Shown: positions 6,801 to 14,435, numbered from the stretch's first letter. The stretch: DNA of 20,370 bases from an uncultured Coriobacteriaceae bacterium (GCA_902783925.1 CACZSV010000185.1:1-20370), one strand, 5' to 3'. The notes: generated by a model from the sequence alone, not told the origin. Numbers and translations: made by a program.

Positions 6801-6986
6801 ATGTGCTATCCGTGTAGTCACTGCAACGTATGTGGTCGATTCCCCACGTGGGTTATCTGCCCCCGATGCTCGGGTAAAAACGACCGTGGAGCGAGGGTCT
6901 GTTCCGCGTGCGGCTTTGTTTTTCCAAAACCGCCGGGTATGCCGGATCGGGAGTATGCAAGGACCGATTCTGATGTGCGAATGTGA
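6801..6986 (+). CDS. Small double zinc-finger protein, MCYPC family, copy 2
   Basis: This 61-aa protein starts Met-Cys-Tyr-Pro-Cys-Ser-His-Cys-Asn-Val-Cys-Gly. Its cysteines at 2, 5, 8, 11 and 20, 23, 34, 37 reproduce the CxxCxxCxxC plus CxxC-x10-CxxC plan of the protein at 5823. The linker between the modules is shorter (8 rather than 17 residues), and the C-terminal tail is unrelated and polar. GGGAAGG lies about 12 bp upstream, slightly far. It follows the AAA+ gene by 23 bp and precedes the LuxR gene by 60 bp. Retention of two copies around one ATPase suggests two distinct partners or a heteromeric complex. I do not recognise a named function. Confidence 0.72.
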   Translation: MCYPCSHCNVCGRFPTWVICPRCSGKNDRGARVCSACGFVFPKPPGMPDREYARTDSDVRM

Positions 6987-7046
6987 TGCAAAAGAGATAT
7001 TTCTATATTGAGTTCACGGAACGTTTTGCGTGGGAGGGGTGAAACA

Positions 7047-8492
7047 ATGGCCGTGACAACAAGTGTAAAATCAGTAAAGACCGGGGCGGACGGGAAAGCC
7101 GCCCTTATTGACGGGCTGGGGCTTGTCGGAATTGCCTCGACGTTTGCAAGTATTGCATGCCTGTTCATATGCGAACCGCCTGCAAGTATCGGTTTGATGG
7201 AATGCACGGCATTTCGTCTTGCGGCTGCGTTGTCGATGCTGGTGACTTTCGCTGTCGTCAACGTCATTTCAGAATGGATTTATCAGACGCGGGCAAAACC
7301 TCTTACCGCACTCGTTGCTGTTGGATTGCTCTGCTGGGTGGCATTCACGCTGGCCTACCCATATTTCCCAATTGCGGCCAATATTACTCTCGTTTGTATT
7401 TCGAGTGCAGGCCTTGCGGCGATGGCGACAATGCAGTTTAACTTTGCCTGTTGCAAAGCGATTCGCTGCTCGATCACCTATATTTCATTCGCTATTCTCA
7501 TCGCGCTTTGCCTTTGCTGCGTCGTCATGCTGCTTGCGCCTGTGCCGCGTGTTGCTCTGCTCGTTTCTTTCTATGCGACTTCACTCGCAATTCATGGATT
7601 TGAGCGCTCTATGGGTGTAGACGATGATGAACGTGTGCGTGTTGGACGCGAGGAGTCGCGCAGGCGTTCTCGAATAAAGCCGGAATCGGTCATTATGCTT
7701 ATGGTTGCGAATATCCAATTTGGCTATATCGTGTCATTGACATCCGCTCGGGAGCTGATTGTCATCGTTATCGTTGCCGCAGCAGCTACGCTCGTCCTGG
7801 CGCTTGATTCCGTGAGCAAGCACTGGATATCGGAAGCGAGCATGAATCGTCCGATTATCCCTCTCACGGTCGTCGTCTTTGCGACGATGTTCTTGTTTGG
7901 CGATATTTGGAAGCTCATCACCCTGGGTCTTCTGGCGGTTATCGTTGCCTATGGCATCATCTTTGGGTGGGTTGCTCTTTCAGCGCATGTGCGACTCACC
8001 AAATTGTCAACGGTCTTTGCTTTCTCTCGCGCTCGAATCATCGATTATGCTGGCATAGCCATCGGGTTGCTCGCCGGCGCTTTTGTTGCGCGGCTTTTTG
8101 AAAATTCGGCAATGATGGCCATGCAAGCATCTGCCATCATCACCTGCATTTATGCTCTCATCTCATCATATTTCCAGCGCTCGCGTTTTCCTGAAGCGAG
8201 CATTGCGCAAAGTGATGTGTGGAATGAGGCAAAAGATGGGGCGAATGTGACAGCGTGGAAGCGCCGCTGCTATATCGCGGGCGAGCAATACGGTCTTTCT
8301 GAACGTCAGTACGAAGTCATGTGCCTTCTCACCCAGGGGCGCAACGCCGAATACGTGGCAAAAGAACTCATAATATCGGTGAGTACTGCCCAGACCCACA
8401 TTCGCAATATATACCGAAAAATGGATATTCACTCTCGTCAAGAGCTCTTCGATCTCATCGAAAACATCAAGCTCTATGAGGAAGACGAATAG
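7047..8492 (+). CDS. Membrane-embedded LuxR-family transcriptional regulator (about 12 TM helices)
   Basis: This 481-aa protein has about 12 hydrophobic segments between residues 22 and 380, interrupted by a basic and acidic loop near 190-212. A LuxR/GerE helix-turn-helix follows at about 415-475: Leu-Ser-Glu-Arg-Gln-Tyr-Glu-Val, then the recognition region Ser-Thr-Ala-Gln-Thr-His-Ile-Arg-Asn-Ile-Tyr-Arg-Lys. No receiver or autoinducer domain is present. This architecture is abundant in Eggerthellaceae, where such genes sit next to inducible aromatic-compound enzymes and are thought to sense the substrate in the membrane. The ATG at 7047 follows GGGAGGGG by about 7 bp and is preferred to an upstream in-frame TTG at 7008. 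It is the last gene of operon A and lies directly before the operon B promoter. It is the best candidate for control of both operons (inference). Confidence 0.9.
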   Translation: MAVTTSVKSVKTGADGKAALIDGLGLVGIASTFASIACLFICEPPASIGLMECTAFRLAAALSMLVTFAVVNVISEWIYQTRAKPLTALVAVGLLCWVAFTLAYPYFPIAANITLVCISSAGLAAMATMQFNFACCKAIRCSITYISFAILIALCLCCVVMLLAPVPRVALLVSFYATSLAIHGFERSMGVDDDERVRVGREESRRRSRIKPESVIMLMVANIQFGYIVSLTSARELIVIVIVAAAATLVLALDSVSKHWISEASMNRPIIPLTVVVFATMFLFGDIWKLITLGLLAVIVAYGIIFGWVALSAHVRLTKLSTVFAFSRARIIDYAGIAIGLLAGAFVARLFENSAMMAMQASAIITCIYALISSYFQRSRFPEASIAQSDVWNEAKDGANVTAWKRRCYIAGEQYGLSERQYEVMCLLTQGRNAEYVAKELIISVSTAQTHIRNIYRKMDIHSRQELFDLIENIKLYEEDE

Positions 8493-8499
8493 CAAATTC

Positions 8500-8573
8500 C
8501 CTGATCAGAGCATCATTAATTATTAGGTATATCCATAAACACTGGTTCCGTAACGATGTGCCGTAGTTCTTGC
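8500..8573 (+). promoter_or_regulatory. Promoter/operator region of operon B, conserved with operon A
   Basis: Positions 8500-8530 match 2353-2383 in 26 of 31 ungapped positions and contain the identical core AATTATTAGGTAT. Positions 8557-8573 match the second block at 2415-2431 in 14 of 17. The gap between the blocks is 26 bp here and 31 bp upstream of operon A. The region contains the palindrome CTGATCAG (8501-8508). It starts only 8 bp after the LuxR stop, and no intrinsic terminator is visible between them, so operon A transcripts may continue into operon B. Confidence 0.6.
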
Positions 8574-8598
8574 GTGCCTATTCTCACTCCTGCAGACG

Positions 8599-8622
8599 GC
8601 AGACGCGCCATTATGCGTCTGC
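8599..8622 (+). promoter_or_regulatory. 5'-UTR hairpin upstream of enzyme B ribosome binding site
   Basis: GCAGACGC (8599-8606) and GCGTCTGC (8615-8622) form a perfect 8-bp stem with an 8-base loop. The 3' arm is followed at once by the purine-rich AAAGAGAGAGAGGA Shine-Dalgarno region. The 5' arm sequence GCAGACG is duplicated immediately upstream (8592-8598), allowing an alternative register. No U tract follows, so it is not an intrinsic terminator. It may influence translation or mRNA stability. Confidence 0.45.
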
Positions 8623-8647
8623 AAAGAGAGAGAGGAGTGGAAAGGCG

Positions 8648-11254
8648 ATGTTCAATTACCAAGAGTTCCTCGATAGCATTGACCGCAAGGCCTATCACGA
8701 GGGCGAGGTTGTATGGGAGGAGGACGGCTACACAGTTACCCGAACGTACAACTACACTGGTCCGGGCTGCCACGATTCCTGTGGTGTCTTGCTGTATGTA
8801 AAAGACGGAAAGCTCGAACGTGTTGAAGGCGACCCCCTTGATCCGGTTACCAACGGAAAGCTCTGCATTAGGTGCCTCGATCTTCCCGAGATGACTAATA
8901 ACGAGCGACGCCTCAAGTACCCTATGAAGCGCGATAAGAGCAAACGCGGCGACGCCGATGCGTGGGAGCGTATCAGTTGGGACGAGGCGCTCGATATTAT
9001 CGAGGATTACATCAAGACCGAAATCGATGAAAAGGGCCTTGGCCGCGAATCGATTCTCGTTGGACATGGAACGGGCCGCAACATTAATTGGCAGGTGCCC
9101 TTCATAGCAGGTGCGTGTCTGCGCACTGCAAACGTTGGCGGCATATATTTCTCGGGCTGGTGGTGCTATATGCCGCGTGTGTGCGGGGCGGCAGGCCCCC
9201 TTGGCGATTATCCCATCGTTGACGCATCCGAGACGCTTCCCGACCGCTATGCGAATCCCGAGTGGAAAGCACCCGATGTTCTTGTTGTCTGGGGTAATGA
9301 GCCGCTCAAATCGAATGCTGATGGCTATATTGGTCACTGGCTTAATCTGTGCGTCCAGATGGGCACCAAGATCATATCCATAGACCCTGTTTTGACATGG
9401 TGGGGTGCACGTGCTGATTACTGGTTGCGTCCCAAACCCGGCACCGATTGCGCGCTGTCGCTCGCATGGCTCAACGTGATCATCAACGAAGACCTCATCG
9501 ATCACGAGTTCGTCGAGTATTGGTGTGCCTATTACGACGAGCTCAAAGAACATGTTCAGCAGTTTACGCCCGAATGGGCCGCCGATATCACGGGCGTGCC
9601 GGTTGAAGATATTGTTGGCTCTGCGCGCTTGTACGCTCAGGCCCAGCGCGGCGCCATCCAATGGGGCCTCGTCTTCGATGCGGGCACGAGCTCTTCGATG
9701 AGTTGGACACATGCAGTGTGTGACCTGATGGCGATATGTGGCAATATCGATCGCCCGGGCACGCATGTTCTTGTCCACAATGCCTTCGATATCAATGCAG
9801 GCTACTCGTCTGTCGATTTGTATGCAGACAAAGGCGCGCTCGAACGCAAATTCCGCAAATGGATGATTGATTATCCTGGATTCGACTTTGTGGGCATGTC
9901 GAATGCAGATGCGATGGCAGCGGTGCTCGAGGCCGGAAAGATTCCCGCAAATGACGAAGAATATCCAACCAAGATGCTATGGGCTCAGAGCTGCAATGCG
10001 TTCTCTGGCCACGAAGGCCAGGTGCCACGCGCCTACAAGACCATGAACAAGTTTGATTTCATCGTGTACGCCGACCCTATGATGACGCCGACGATGAATG
10101 CTATCGCAGATTTAGTCTTGCCGGTTTCCATGTCGGTGGAGCGCGATTCCGCACGTACCTGGTGGACGCCGCTTCGCTCCATGAAGAAATGCACTTCGTA
10201 TTATGAGGCGAAATCCGACGAGGAGATCGCGCTATGGCTGGGAAAGCGGCTCAACCCCGAGCTCTTCCAGCGTTGGGATACCGTTGAGGATTTCATCAAT
10301 GACTACCTGCTAACCGACCTCGCTGTGGTAAACGAAGACGGATCGGTGACAAAGGCAAACTTCTCTGCTGGTACGGACGAGGCATGGGGACATTCTTCGG
10401 TTGCCGACGGCGAAGTCAGCATATCGACCAAGTGCCCGTACACCTTCGATCAGCTCACCAATGATCCTGAGGTTCATGGCGTTGCATTTGATGAATGGAA
10501 CGCGACGTACTGCAAGTACGAAAAAGGTCTTTTGCGCGCTGATGGACAAGTTGGCTTCAACACTCCATCGGGGCGCATCGAGCTTATTCCGTCCATTTTC
10601 CGGGATTGGGGTGTGCCCGAATATCCAGTTTACACACCTGCTCCCGAAACGTGGCAGGAAACGCCGGACATCATGGAGCAGGAGCCGTTCTACCTCATCA
10701 GCGGTTCGCGTTCATATGAATTCTTCCACACCGAGCATCGTATGGCTCAGACAATGCGTGAGCTTCATCCGGAACCGCGCGTAAAGATCTCTCCGCGCGC
10801 TGCGGCAAAGTACGGCATTAAAGACGGCGAGTGGATTTGGATTGAGAACTCCGAGGGCAGGTTCACGCAGCAAGCAGAGATTTTCGAGGGAATCCCTGAC
10901 GACTGCCTGAGCGCAGAGCATGGTTGGTGGAAACCCGAGAATGAGGATTCAGCACCGGTTCTGAACGATTGCTTCACGTATAACCCGAATAATTGCACAC
11001 GTAATTTCCAGGCTGGCCCAGGCGACATCGGTTCTCCTATCAAGTGCGTACGTGTTCATATCTACAAGCGAGACAAAGAGCACGAGGAAATCATGCCGGG
11101 CGAACAGGTCTGCAAACTTGGTGGTTACCGAAACGATTATGTGCCCATGGAAGCCGTGAGCGACGACTACGTGAGGAACTACCAAACAACGCGCGCGTAT
11201 CTCAAGACAGATTTAAGCGAAGAAGAGAAAAAGAAGATCGGCTTTGCCGGCTAA
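8648..11254 (+). CDS. Molybdopterin oxidoreductase B, transhydroxylase/catechol dehydroxylase-type catalytic subunit
   Basis: This 868-aa bis-MGD molybdoenzyme is close in length to the large subunit of Pelobacter pyrogallol-phloroglucinol transhydroxylase (about 875 aa). It has no export signal and is cytoplasmic. The Fe-S region is Cys41-x3-Cys45-x27-Cys73-x2-Cys76. His140-Gly-Thr-Gly-Arg-Asn-Ile-Asn-Trp and Cys173-Tyr-Met-Pro-Arg lie in the expected active-site region. Val-Val-Trp-Gly-Asn (213-217) and Ile-Asp-Pro (245-247) are pterin-binding landmarks. Thr-Pro-Ser-Gly-Arg-Ile-Glu-Leu (639-646) leads into the C-terminal pterin domain, followed by a charged tail of about 60 residues. The first 80 residues are about 88% identical to those of enzyme C (70 of 80 counted by eye). 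The ATG at 8648 is chosen because GAGGAGTGG precedes it and it matches the start of enzyme C; an upstream TTG at 8570 would run through the 5'-UTR hairpin. The likely reaction is reductive dehydroxylation or hydroxyl transfer on a polyphenol, substrate unknown. Confidence 0.87.
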   Translation: MFNYQEFLDSIDRKAYHEGEVVWEEDGYTVTRTYNYTGPGCHDSCGVLLYVKDGKLERVEGDPLDPVTNGKLCIRCLDLPEMTNNERRLKYPMKRDKSKRGDADAWERISWDEALDIIEDYIKTEIDEKGLGRESILVGHGTGRNINWQVPFIAGACLRTANVGGIYFSGWWCYMPRVCGAAGPLGDYPIVDASETLPDRYANPEWKAPDVLVVWGNEPLKSNADGYIGHWLNLCVQMGTKIISIDPVLTWWGARADYWLRPKPGTDCALSLAWLNVIINEDLIDHEFVEYWCAYYDELKEHVQQFTPEWAADITGVPVEDIVGSARLYAQAQRGAIQWGLVFDAGTSSSMSWTHAVCDLMAICGNIDRPGTHVLVHNAFDINAGYSSVDLYADKGALERKFRKWMIDYPGFDFVGMSNADAMAAVLEAGKIPANDEEYPTKMLWAQSCNAFSGHEGQVPRAYKTMNKFDFIVYADPMMTPTMNAIADLVLPVSMSVERDSARTWWTPLRSMKKCTSYYEAKSDEEIALWLGKRLNPELFQRWDTVEDFINDYLLTDLAVVNEDGSVTKANFSAGTDEAWGHSSVADGEVSISTKCPYTFDQLTNDPEVHGVAFDEWNATYCKYEKGLLRADGQVGFNTPSGRIELIPSIFRDWGVPEYPVYTPAPETWQETPDIMEQEPFYLISGSRSYEFFHTEHRMAQTMRELHPEPRVKISPRAAAKYGIKDGEWIWIENSEGRFTQQAEIFEGIPDDCLSAEHGWWKPENEDSAPVLNDCFTYNPNNCTRNFQAGPGDIGSPIKCVRVHIYKRDKEHEEIMPGEQVCKLGGYRNDYVPMEAVSDDYVRNYQTTRAYLKTDLSEEEKKKIGFAG

Positions 11255-11273
11255 TCACGGGGGTGAACGAGAG

Positions 11274-11624
11274 ATGACAAAGGGAATTCTCATAAATTAC
11301 GAATACTGCACCGGCTGCCATTCATGCGAGGTCGCTTGCAAAAAGGAACGCGGTCTGAAAAAGGGCGAATTCGGCATCAAGCTCACAGAAGTGGGGCCGT
11401 ATCAGTATTCGGATTCCACTGAACTCGAAAACAAATGGGAATGGACATGGAGCCCCGTTATCACCAAAGCATGCGACATGTGCGCTAAGCGCACGGAAAA
11501 GGGAAAGATGCCCATGTGCGTTCAGCATTGCCAGGCATGGTGCATGCACTACGGCGAGGTCGAAGAGCTCGTCAAGAAAATGGATGGCAAGACACGGTGG
11601 GCTTTGTACACGCAGGGTGAATAA
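11274..11624 (+). CDS. Two-cluster [4Fe-4S] ferredoxin-like electron-transfer subunit of enzyme B
   Basis: This is a 116-aa compact partner of enzyme B. Cluster motifs are Cys12-x2-Cys15-x2-Cys18-x3-Cys22 and Cys67-x2-Cys70-x11-Cys82-x3-Cys86, the same spacing as the subunit at 4856. An additional Cys90 lies four residues after the last ligand. It lacks the long C-terminal tail of its paralogue in operon A. The ATG at 11274 follows a GGGGGTGAACGAGAG region, 19 bp after the enzyme B stop; an in-frame ATG at 11244 would overlap enzyme B and is rejected. It should pass electrons from a cytoplasmic donor to enzyme B. It may also serve enzyme C, which has no such gene beside it. Confidence 0.9.
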   Translation: MTKGILINYEYCTGCHSCEVACKKERGLKKGEFGIKLTEVGPYQYSDSTELENKWEWTWSPVITKACDMCAKRTEKGKMPMCVQHCQAWCMHYGEVEELVKKMDGKTRWALYTQGE

Positions 11625-11651
11625 GACGGCAAGGCATCCAAACCGCTGATG

Positions 11652-11685
11652 TTTCGCGAATGGCAAGCGCTTCATTTTCGCGAAA
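11652..11685 (+). promoter_or_regulatory. Intercistronic hairpin before the first MFS gene
   Basis: TTTCGCGAATG (11652-11662) pairs with CA-TT-TTCGCGAAA (11673-11685), leaving a two-base bulge and a 10-base loop. Each arm contains the palindrome TTCGCGAA, so the pair could also be a protein-binding site. The Shine-Dalgarno AAGGAGGG of the next gene starts about 10 bases later. There is no U tract. mRNA processing or stability is the likely role (inference). Confidence 0.4.
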
Positions 11686-11707
11686 TACACAAAAAAGGAG
11701 GGAAACA

Positions 11708-12988
11708 ATGGCAAGTGATGTTGATGTTCGTAGCAAAAAACGAGCAATGCTCGTCTTTGTTGGATGCTGCGTTATGCAAGCATTCGGTTTGGGGACTGTA
11801 CTCAATTCCTCTTCTGCGTACTTTGCATTTGTCCCAGCGACAATCGGCGTCGACATGTCTGTGTTCGCGACATGGATTACGTTTTACGGTATTGCAGCTT
11901 TGCTGGGCACGTTTCTTGCGGGTATTTTGATTCCAAAACTCGGCGCAAAGCTTGTGATTTCCTTTGACGTTATAGTTACGGCCCTTTGCATGGTGGCGTT
12001 TACATTTGCCGACTCGTCGTGGACGTGGCAATTTGTCGCTATTGGCGTCGTCATGGGCCTTACCGGTGGCATGTATTTTCTGTACGCGACGCCTCTGCTC
12101 ATGGGCGCCTGGTTCGATAAGAGCGTGCTGGGCCGCTATCTGGGTATTGCCCAGCTCATGTCGGGTGTTGGCGGCGCGCTGTTCCCTACGGTGTTCACGC
12201 TTTTATTCCAAGCAACGAGCTGGCAGACAGTCTATTATGTCAACGCGGCGCTTCTGCTCGTCATATTGCTTTTCTCGCTGACGGTGTTCACGACCGATCC
12301 CTACAAGATTGGCTTGCATCCGTATGGCGCTCCAGCTGGGGATGAGCCGAAGCAGTCTAGCGAAAGCGCATCGCTTCCGGGTGTTCCGCTCAAAGCCGCA
12401 CTTCCGACGCTTGCGTTTGTGCTGTTGTTCATTGGGTGCATGTTCTGCGCATTCCCCGGTAGCTACAACTCCTATGTTCAGGCAAATGCCATGCTCGTCC
12501 TCGGCGCAGATGCAGCGACGTTCTCTGCGACCCTCATGATTGCATTGCAGGTTGGCTATATCATCGCCTCTTTTGTCGGTGGCATCCTCGTCGACAAGAT
12601 CGGCGTGCGCAACCTCACTATTATTCTCTACGTCATTCTCATCGCGTGCTACATCAGCTTTTCGATGGCGAATTCTGCAATGTGGCTCATGGTTACTGCA
12701 TTCTTCTTTGGCATGAACAACGCGACAGTTACCATTTCGGTGCCCATGCTCGCCCGCGAGCACTTTGGCATGAAGGCCTATGACAAGATTCTTTCCTACT
12801 GCATGATGGGCGTTGGCTTGATGGGTTCGCTCGGCGCCCCGGTTATCGGCTTTATCTTCGACACAACGGGTAGCTACACCGGTTCGTTCATCGTCGGAGC
12901 GATTGTGGCGGTCATTGGCATCATCATTATTCTGCTCTCCTTCATCCCCGCAAAGAAGGTCAAAGAGGCTCACTGGGAGGAAAACTAG
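11708..12988 (+). CDS. MFS transporter 1 (oxalate/formate antiporter-like branch)
   Basis: This 426-aa membrane protein has 12 predicted helices in two six-helix halves, split by a hydrophilic loop at about residues 203-232. MFS-type motifs are visible after helix 2 (Ile-Pro-Lys-Leu-Gly-Ala-Lys) and at the matching place in the second half (Val-Asp-Lys-Ile-Gly-Val-Arg). Glycine-rich helices (Leu-Met-Ser-Gly-Val-Gly-Gly-Ala-Leu-Phe-Pro) resemble the OFA/monocarboxylate branch. AAGGAGGG precedes the ATG at 11708 by 7 bp; an in-frame ATG at 11660 lies inside the intercistronic hairpin. Its place between molybdoenzyme subunits suggests uptake of the enzyme substrate or export of its product. It is related to the next gene, sharing the C-terminal His/Tyr-Trp-Glu-Glu ending. 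The specific substrate is unknown. Confidence 0.88.
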   Translation: MASDVDVRSKKRAMLVFVGCCVMQAFGLGTVLNSSSAYFAFVPATIGVDMSVFATWITFYGIAALLGTFLAGILIPKLGAKLVISFDVIVTALCMVAFTFADSSWTWQFVAIGVVMGLTGGMYFLYATPLLMGAWFDKSVLGRYLGIAQLMSGVGGALFPTVFTLLFQATSWQTVYYVNAALLLVILLFSLTVFTTDPYKIGLHPYGAPAGDEPKQSSESASLPGVPLKAALPTLAFVLLFIGCMFCAFPGSYNSYVQANAMLVLGADAATFSATLMIALQVGYIIASFVGGILVDKIGVRNLTIILYVILIACYISFSMANSAMWLMVTAFFFGMNNATVTISVPMLAREHFGMKAYDKILSYCMMGVGLMGSLGAPVIGFIFDTTGSYTGSFIVGAIVAVIGIIIILLSFIPAKKVKEAHWEEN

Positions 12989-13022
12989 CGAGTTTCCGGG
13001 CCTGTCCGGGGTGGATACAGCG

Positions 13023-13056
13023 GCCGCCCGATATCCGCAGATGTATATCGGGCGGC
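13023..13056 (+). promoter_or_regulatory. Strong 12-bp intercistronic hairpin between the two MFS genes
   Basis: GCCGCCCGATAT (13023-13034) and ATATCGGGCGGC (13045-13056) form a perfect 12-bp stem with a 10-base loop. No U run follows on either strand, so a classical terminator is unlikely. AAAGGAAGGGG of the next gene begins 10 bases later. It is the most stable structure seen in the operon and could tune expression of downstream genes by protecting or stalling mRNA ends. Confidence 0.55.
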
Positions 13057-13086
13057 AACTGAGCGAAAGGAAGGGGTGCATGCCTC

Positions 13087-14385
13087 ATGACCGAGAATAA
13101 GGGAAAGATATTCTATGGCTGGTGGATTGTCGTTGGCTGCTGCTTTATGCAGGCATGCTGTCTTGGCCTTATGATGAATTCTGCCGGTATCTTTTATACG
13201 CCCGTGTGTGAGGAGCTTGGCATTGGTCTTGGGCCACTGGCGCTCTATCTGACCGTTTATTTCTTTGTGACAACGTTTAGTTATCCGTTTGTCGCGCGTA
13301 TTTTGCCAAAGTACAACATCAATATTGTGCTGAGCGTGGCGGTTGTCGTGTGCTGCGCTGGCATGGGCCTCATGTCGACATACACCGAGGTCTGGCAGTG
13401 GTACATTTCGGGCTTTATGTATGGTGTGGGCGGCGCGTTTGTGTTCGTTGTAGCCGCTACGGTGCTCATTGAGAACTGGTTTATCAAACGTCGAGGTCTT
13501 GCGCTAGGCGTCACGCAGTGTATGTCAGGTTTGGGGGGCGCGTTGTTTCCCATCATTGGCACCGCGATGATCAACAGCATGGGCTGGCGTTTCACGTACC
13601 TTGCGCTTGCGATTGTTGCCGCCGTGCTTGTGCTCCCGTGGACGGGCTTCGTTTTCAAGTTCAGGCCCGAAGATAAGGGCCTCAAACCCTATGGATACGA
13701 GGAAGCTATGGCAGAAAGTGCCGGCAAGAAGGCGACGTATCCCGGCGTATCTGCAAAGCGCGCTATAGCGACCGTGGCATTTTGGGCGCTCTTCCTCTAC
13801 GGTGGAGTAGAGGCGCTCATGTCGGGCTACAACACGACTTTGCCAACCTTTGCTGTCTCCATTGGACTTGGAAACGAGTTCGGTGCTCAGATGCTCGCGC
13901 TTGCACAAATCGGGTATGTGGTGGCGACTATTGGCATGGGCTGGCTGGTTGATCGCATTGGCGTGGCGATACCCTCGTTTCTCACGCTTGCGATAACCGC
14001 AGCGGCTCTATTTGGTTTTGCTGTTTTTCACGATGCGCTTCCGTTGTCCGTATGCGCGTTCTTTTTTGGCACGAATTCGGTCATCATCACCATCAGTATG
14101 GCTACGCTGCTTTCGGACATTTTTGGAACGCGTGACTTTGCAAAAATATTGGCTTACGTGCGCATGTCCGGCTGCATTGCTGCATTTGGAAGCAGCACAA
14201 TTGGGTTCATCTATGACGCGACAGGCAGATTCGATATCTCGTTTTATGCAGGTATTGGCATTCTCGCGCTGTGTGCCGTACTTGTGATTATTGCGCTGAG
14301 CCAGAAGAAGAAAATCCGTGAAAAATATTGGGAGGAAGACGAGCCGGTCGAGCAGGAGGCTGCCGAGCTGCCCGTTGCTGCATAG
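13087..14385 (+). CDS. MFS transporter 2 (oxalate/formate antiporter-like branch)
   Basis: This 432-aa, 12-helix carrier begins Met-Thr-Glu-Asn-Lys and enters helix 1 at Tyr-Gly-Trp-Trp-Ile-Val-Val-Gly, a start common in OFA-type MFS proteins. Second-half motif Val-Asp-Arg-Ile-Gly-Val and the Met-Ser-Gly-Leu-Gly-Gly-Ala-Leu-Phe-Pro helix parallel MFS transporter 1, so the two are probably old duplicates. The cytoplasmic C-terminus is acidic (Trp-Glu-Glu-Asp-Glu-Pro-Val-Glu-Gln-Glu). The ATG at 13087 is preceded by AAAGGAAGGGG ten bases away. Another ATG at 13080 is out of frame and opens only a six-codon ORF. Two related carriers next to two related molybdoenzymes (B and C) suggests matched substrate pairs or an exchange of substrate and product (inference). 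Confidence 0.88.
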   Translation: MTENKGKIFYGWWIVVGCCFMQACCLGLMMNSAGIFYTPVCEELGIGLGPLALYLTVYFFVTTFSYPFVARILPKYNINIVLSVAVVVCCAGMGLMSTYTEVWQWYISGFMYGVGGAFVFVVAATVLIENWFIKRRGLALGVTQCMSGLGGALFPIIGTAMINSMGWRFTYLALAIVAAVLVLPWTGFVFKFRPEDKGLKPYGYEEAMAESAGKKATYPGVSAKRAIATVAFWALFLYGGVEALMSGYNTTLPTFAVSIGLGNEFGAQMLALAQIGYVVATIGMGWLVDRIGVAIPSFLTLAITAAALFGFAVFHDALPLSVCAFFFGTNSVIITISMATLLSDIFGTRDFAKILAYVRMSGCIAAFGSSTIGFIYDATGRFDISFYAGIGILALCAVLVIIALSQKKKIREKYWEEDEPVEQEAAELPVAA

Positions 14386-14435
14386 GGCGCAAGGTGCATC
14401 CACGCTTTTTGATATGACTTACCTAAGGAGTAACT

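Noticed and set aside
8516..9778. A 420-codon minus-strand frame opposite enzyme B
   Set aside because: Long antisense frames are common opposite codon-biased genes. It spans the promoter and 5' half of enzyme B, has no recognisable domain, and enzyme B is well supported.
13080..13100. Six-codon ORF (Met-Pro-His-Asp-Arg-Glu-stop) overlapping the start of MFS transporter 2
   Set aside because: Its ATG is only about 3 bases from the Shine-Dalgarno AAAGGAAGGGG, too close for efficient initiation, while the carrier ATG at 13087 is well placed. Probably chance.
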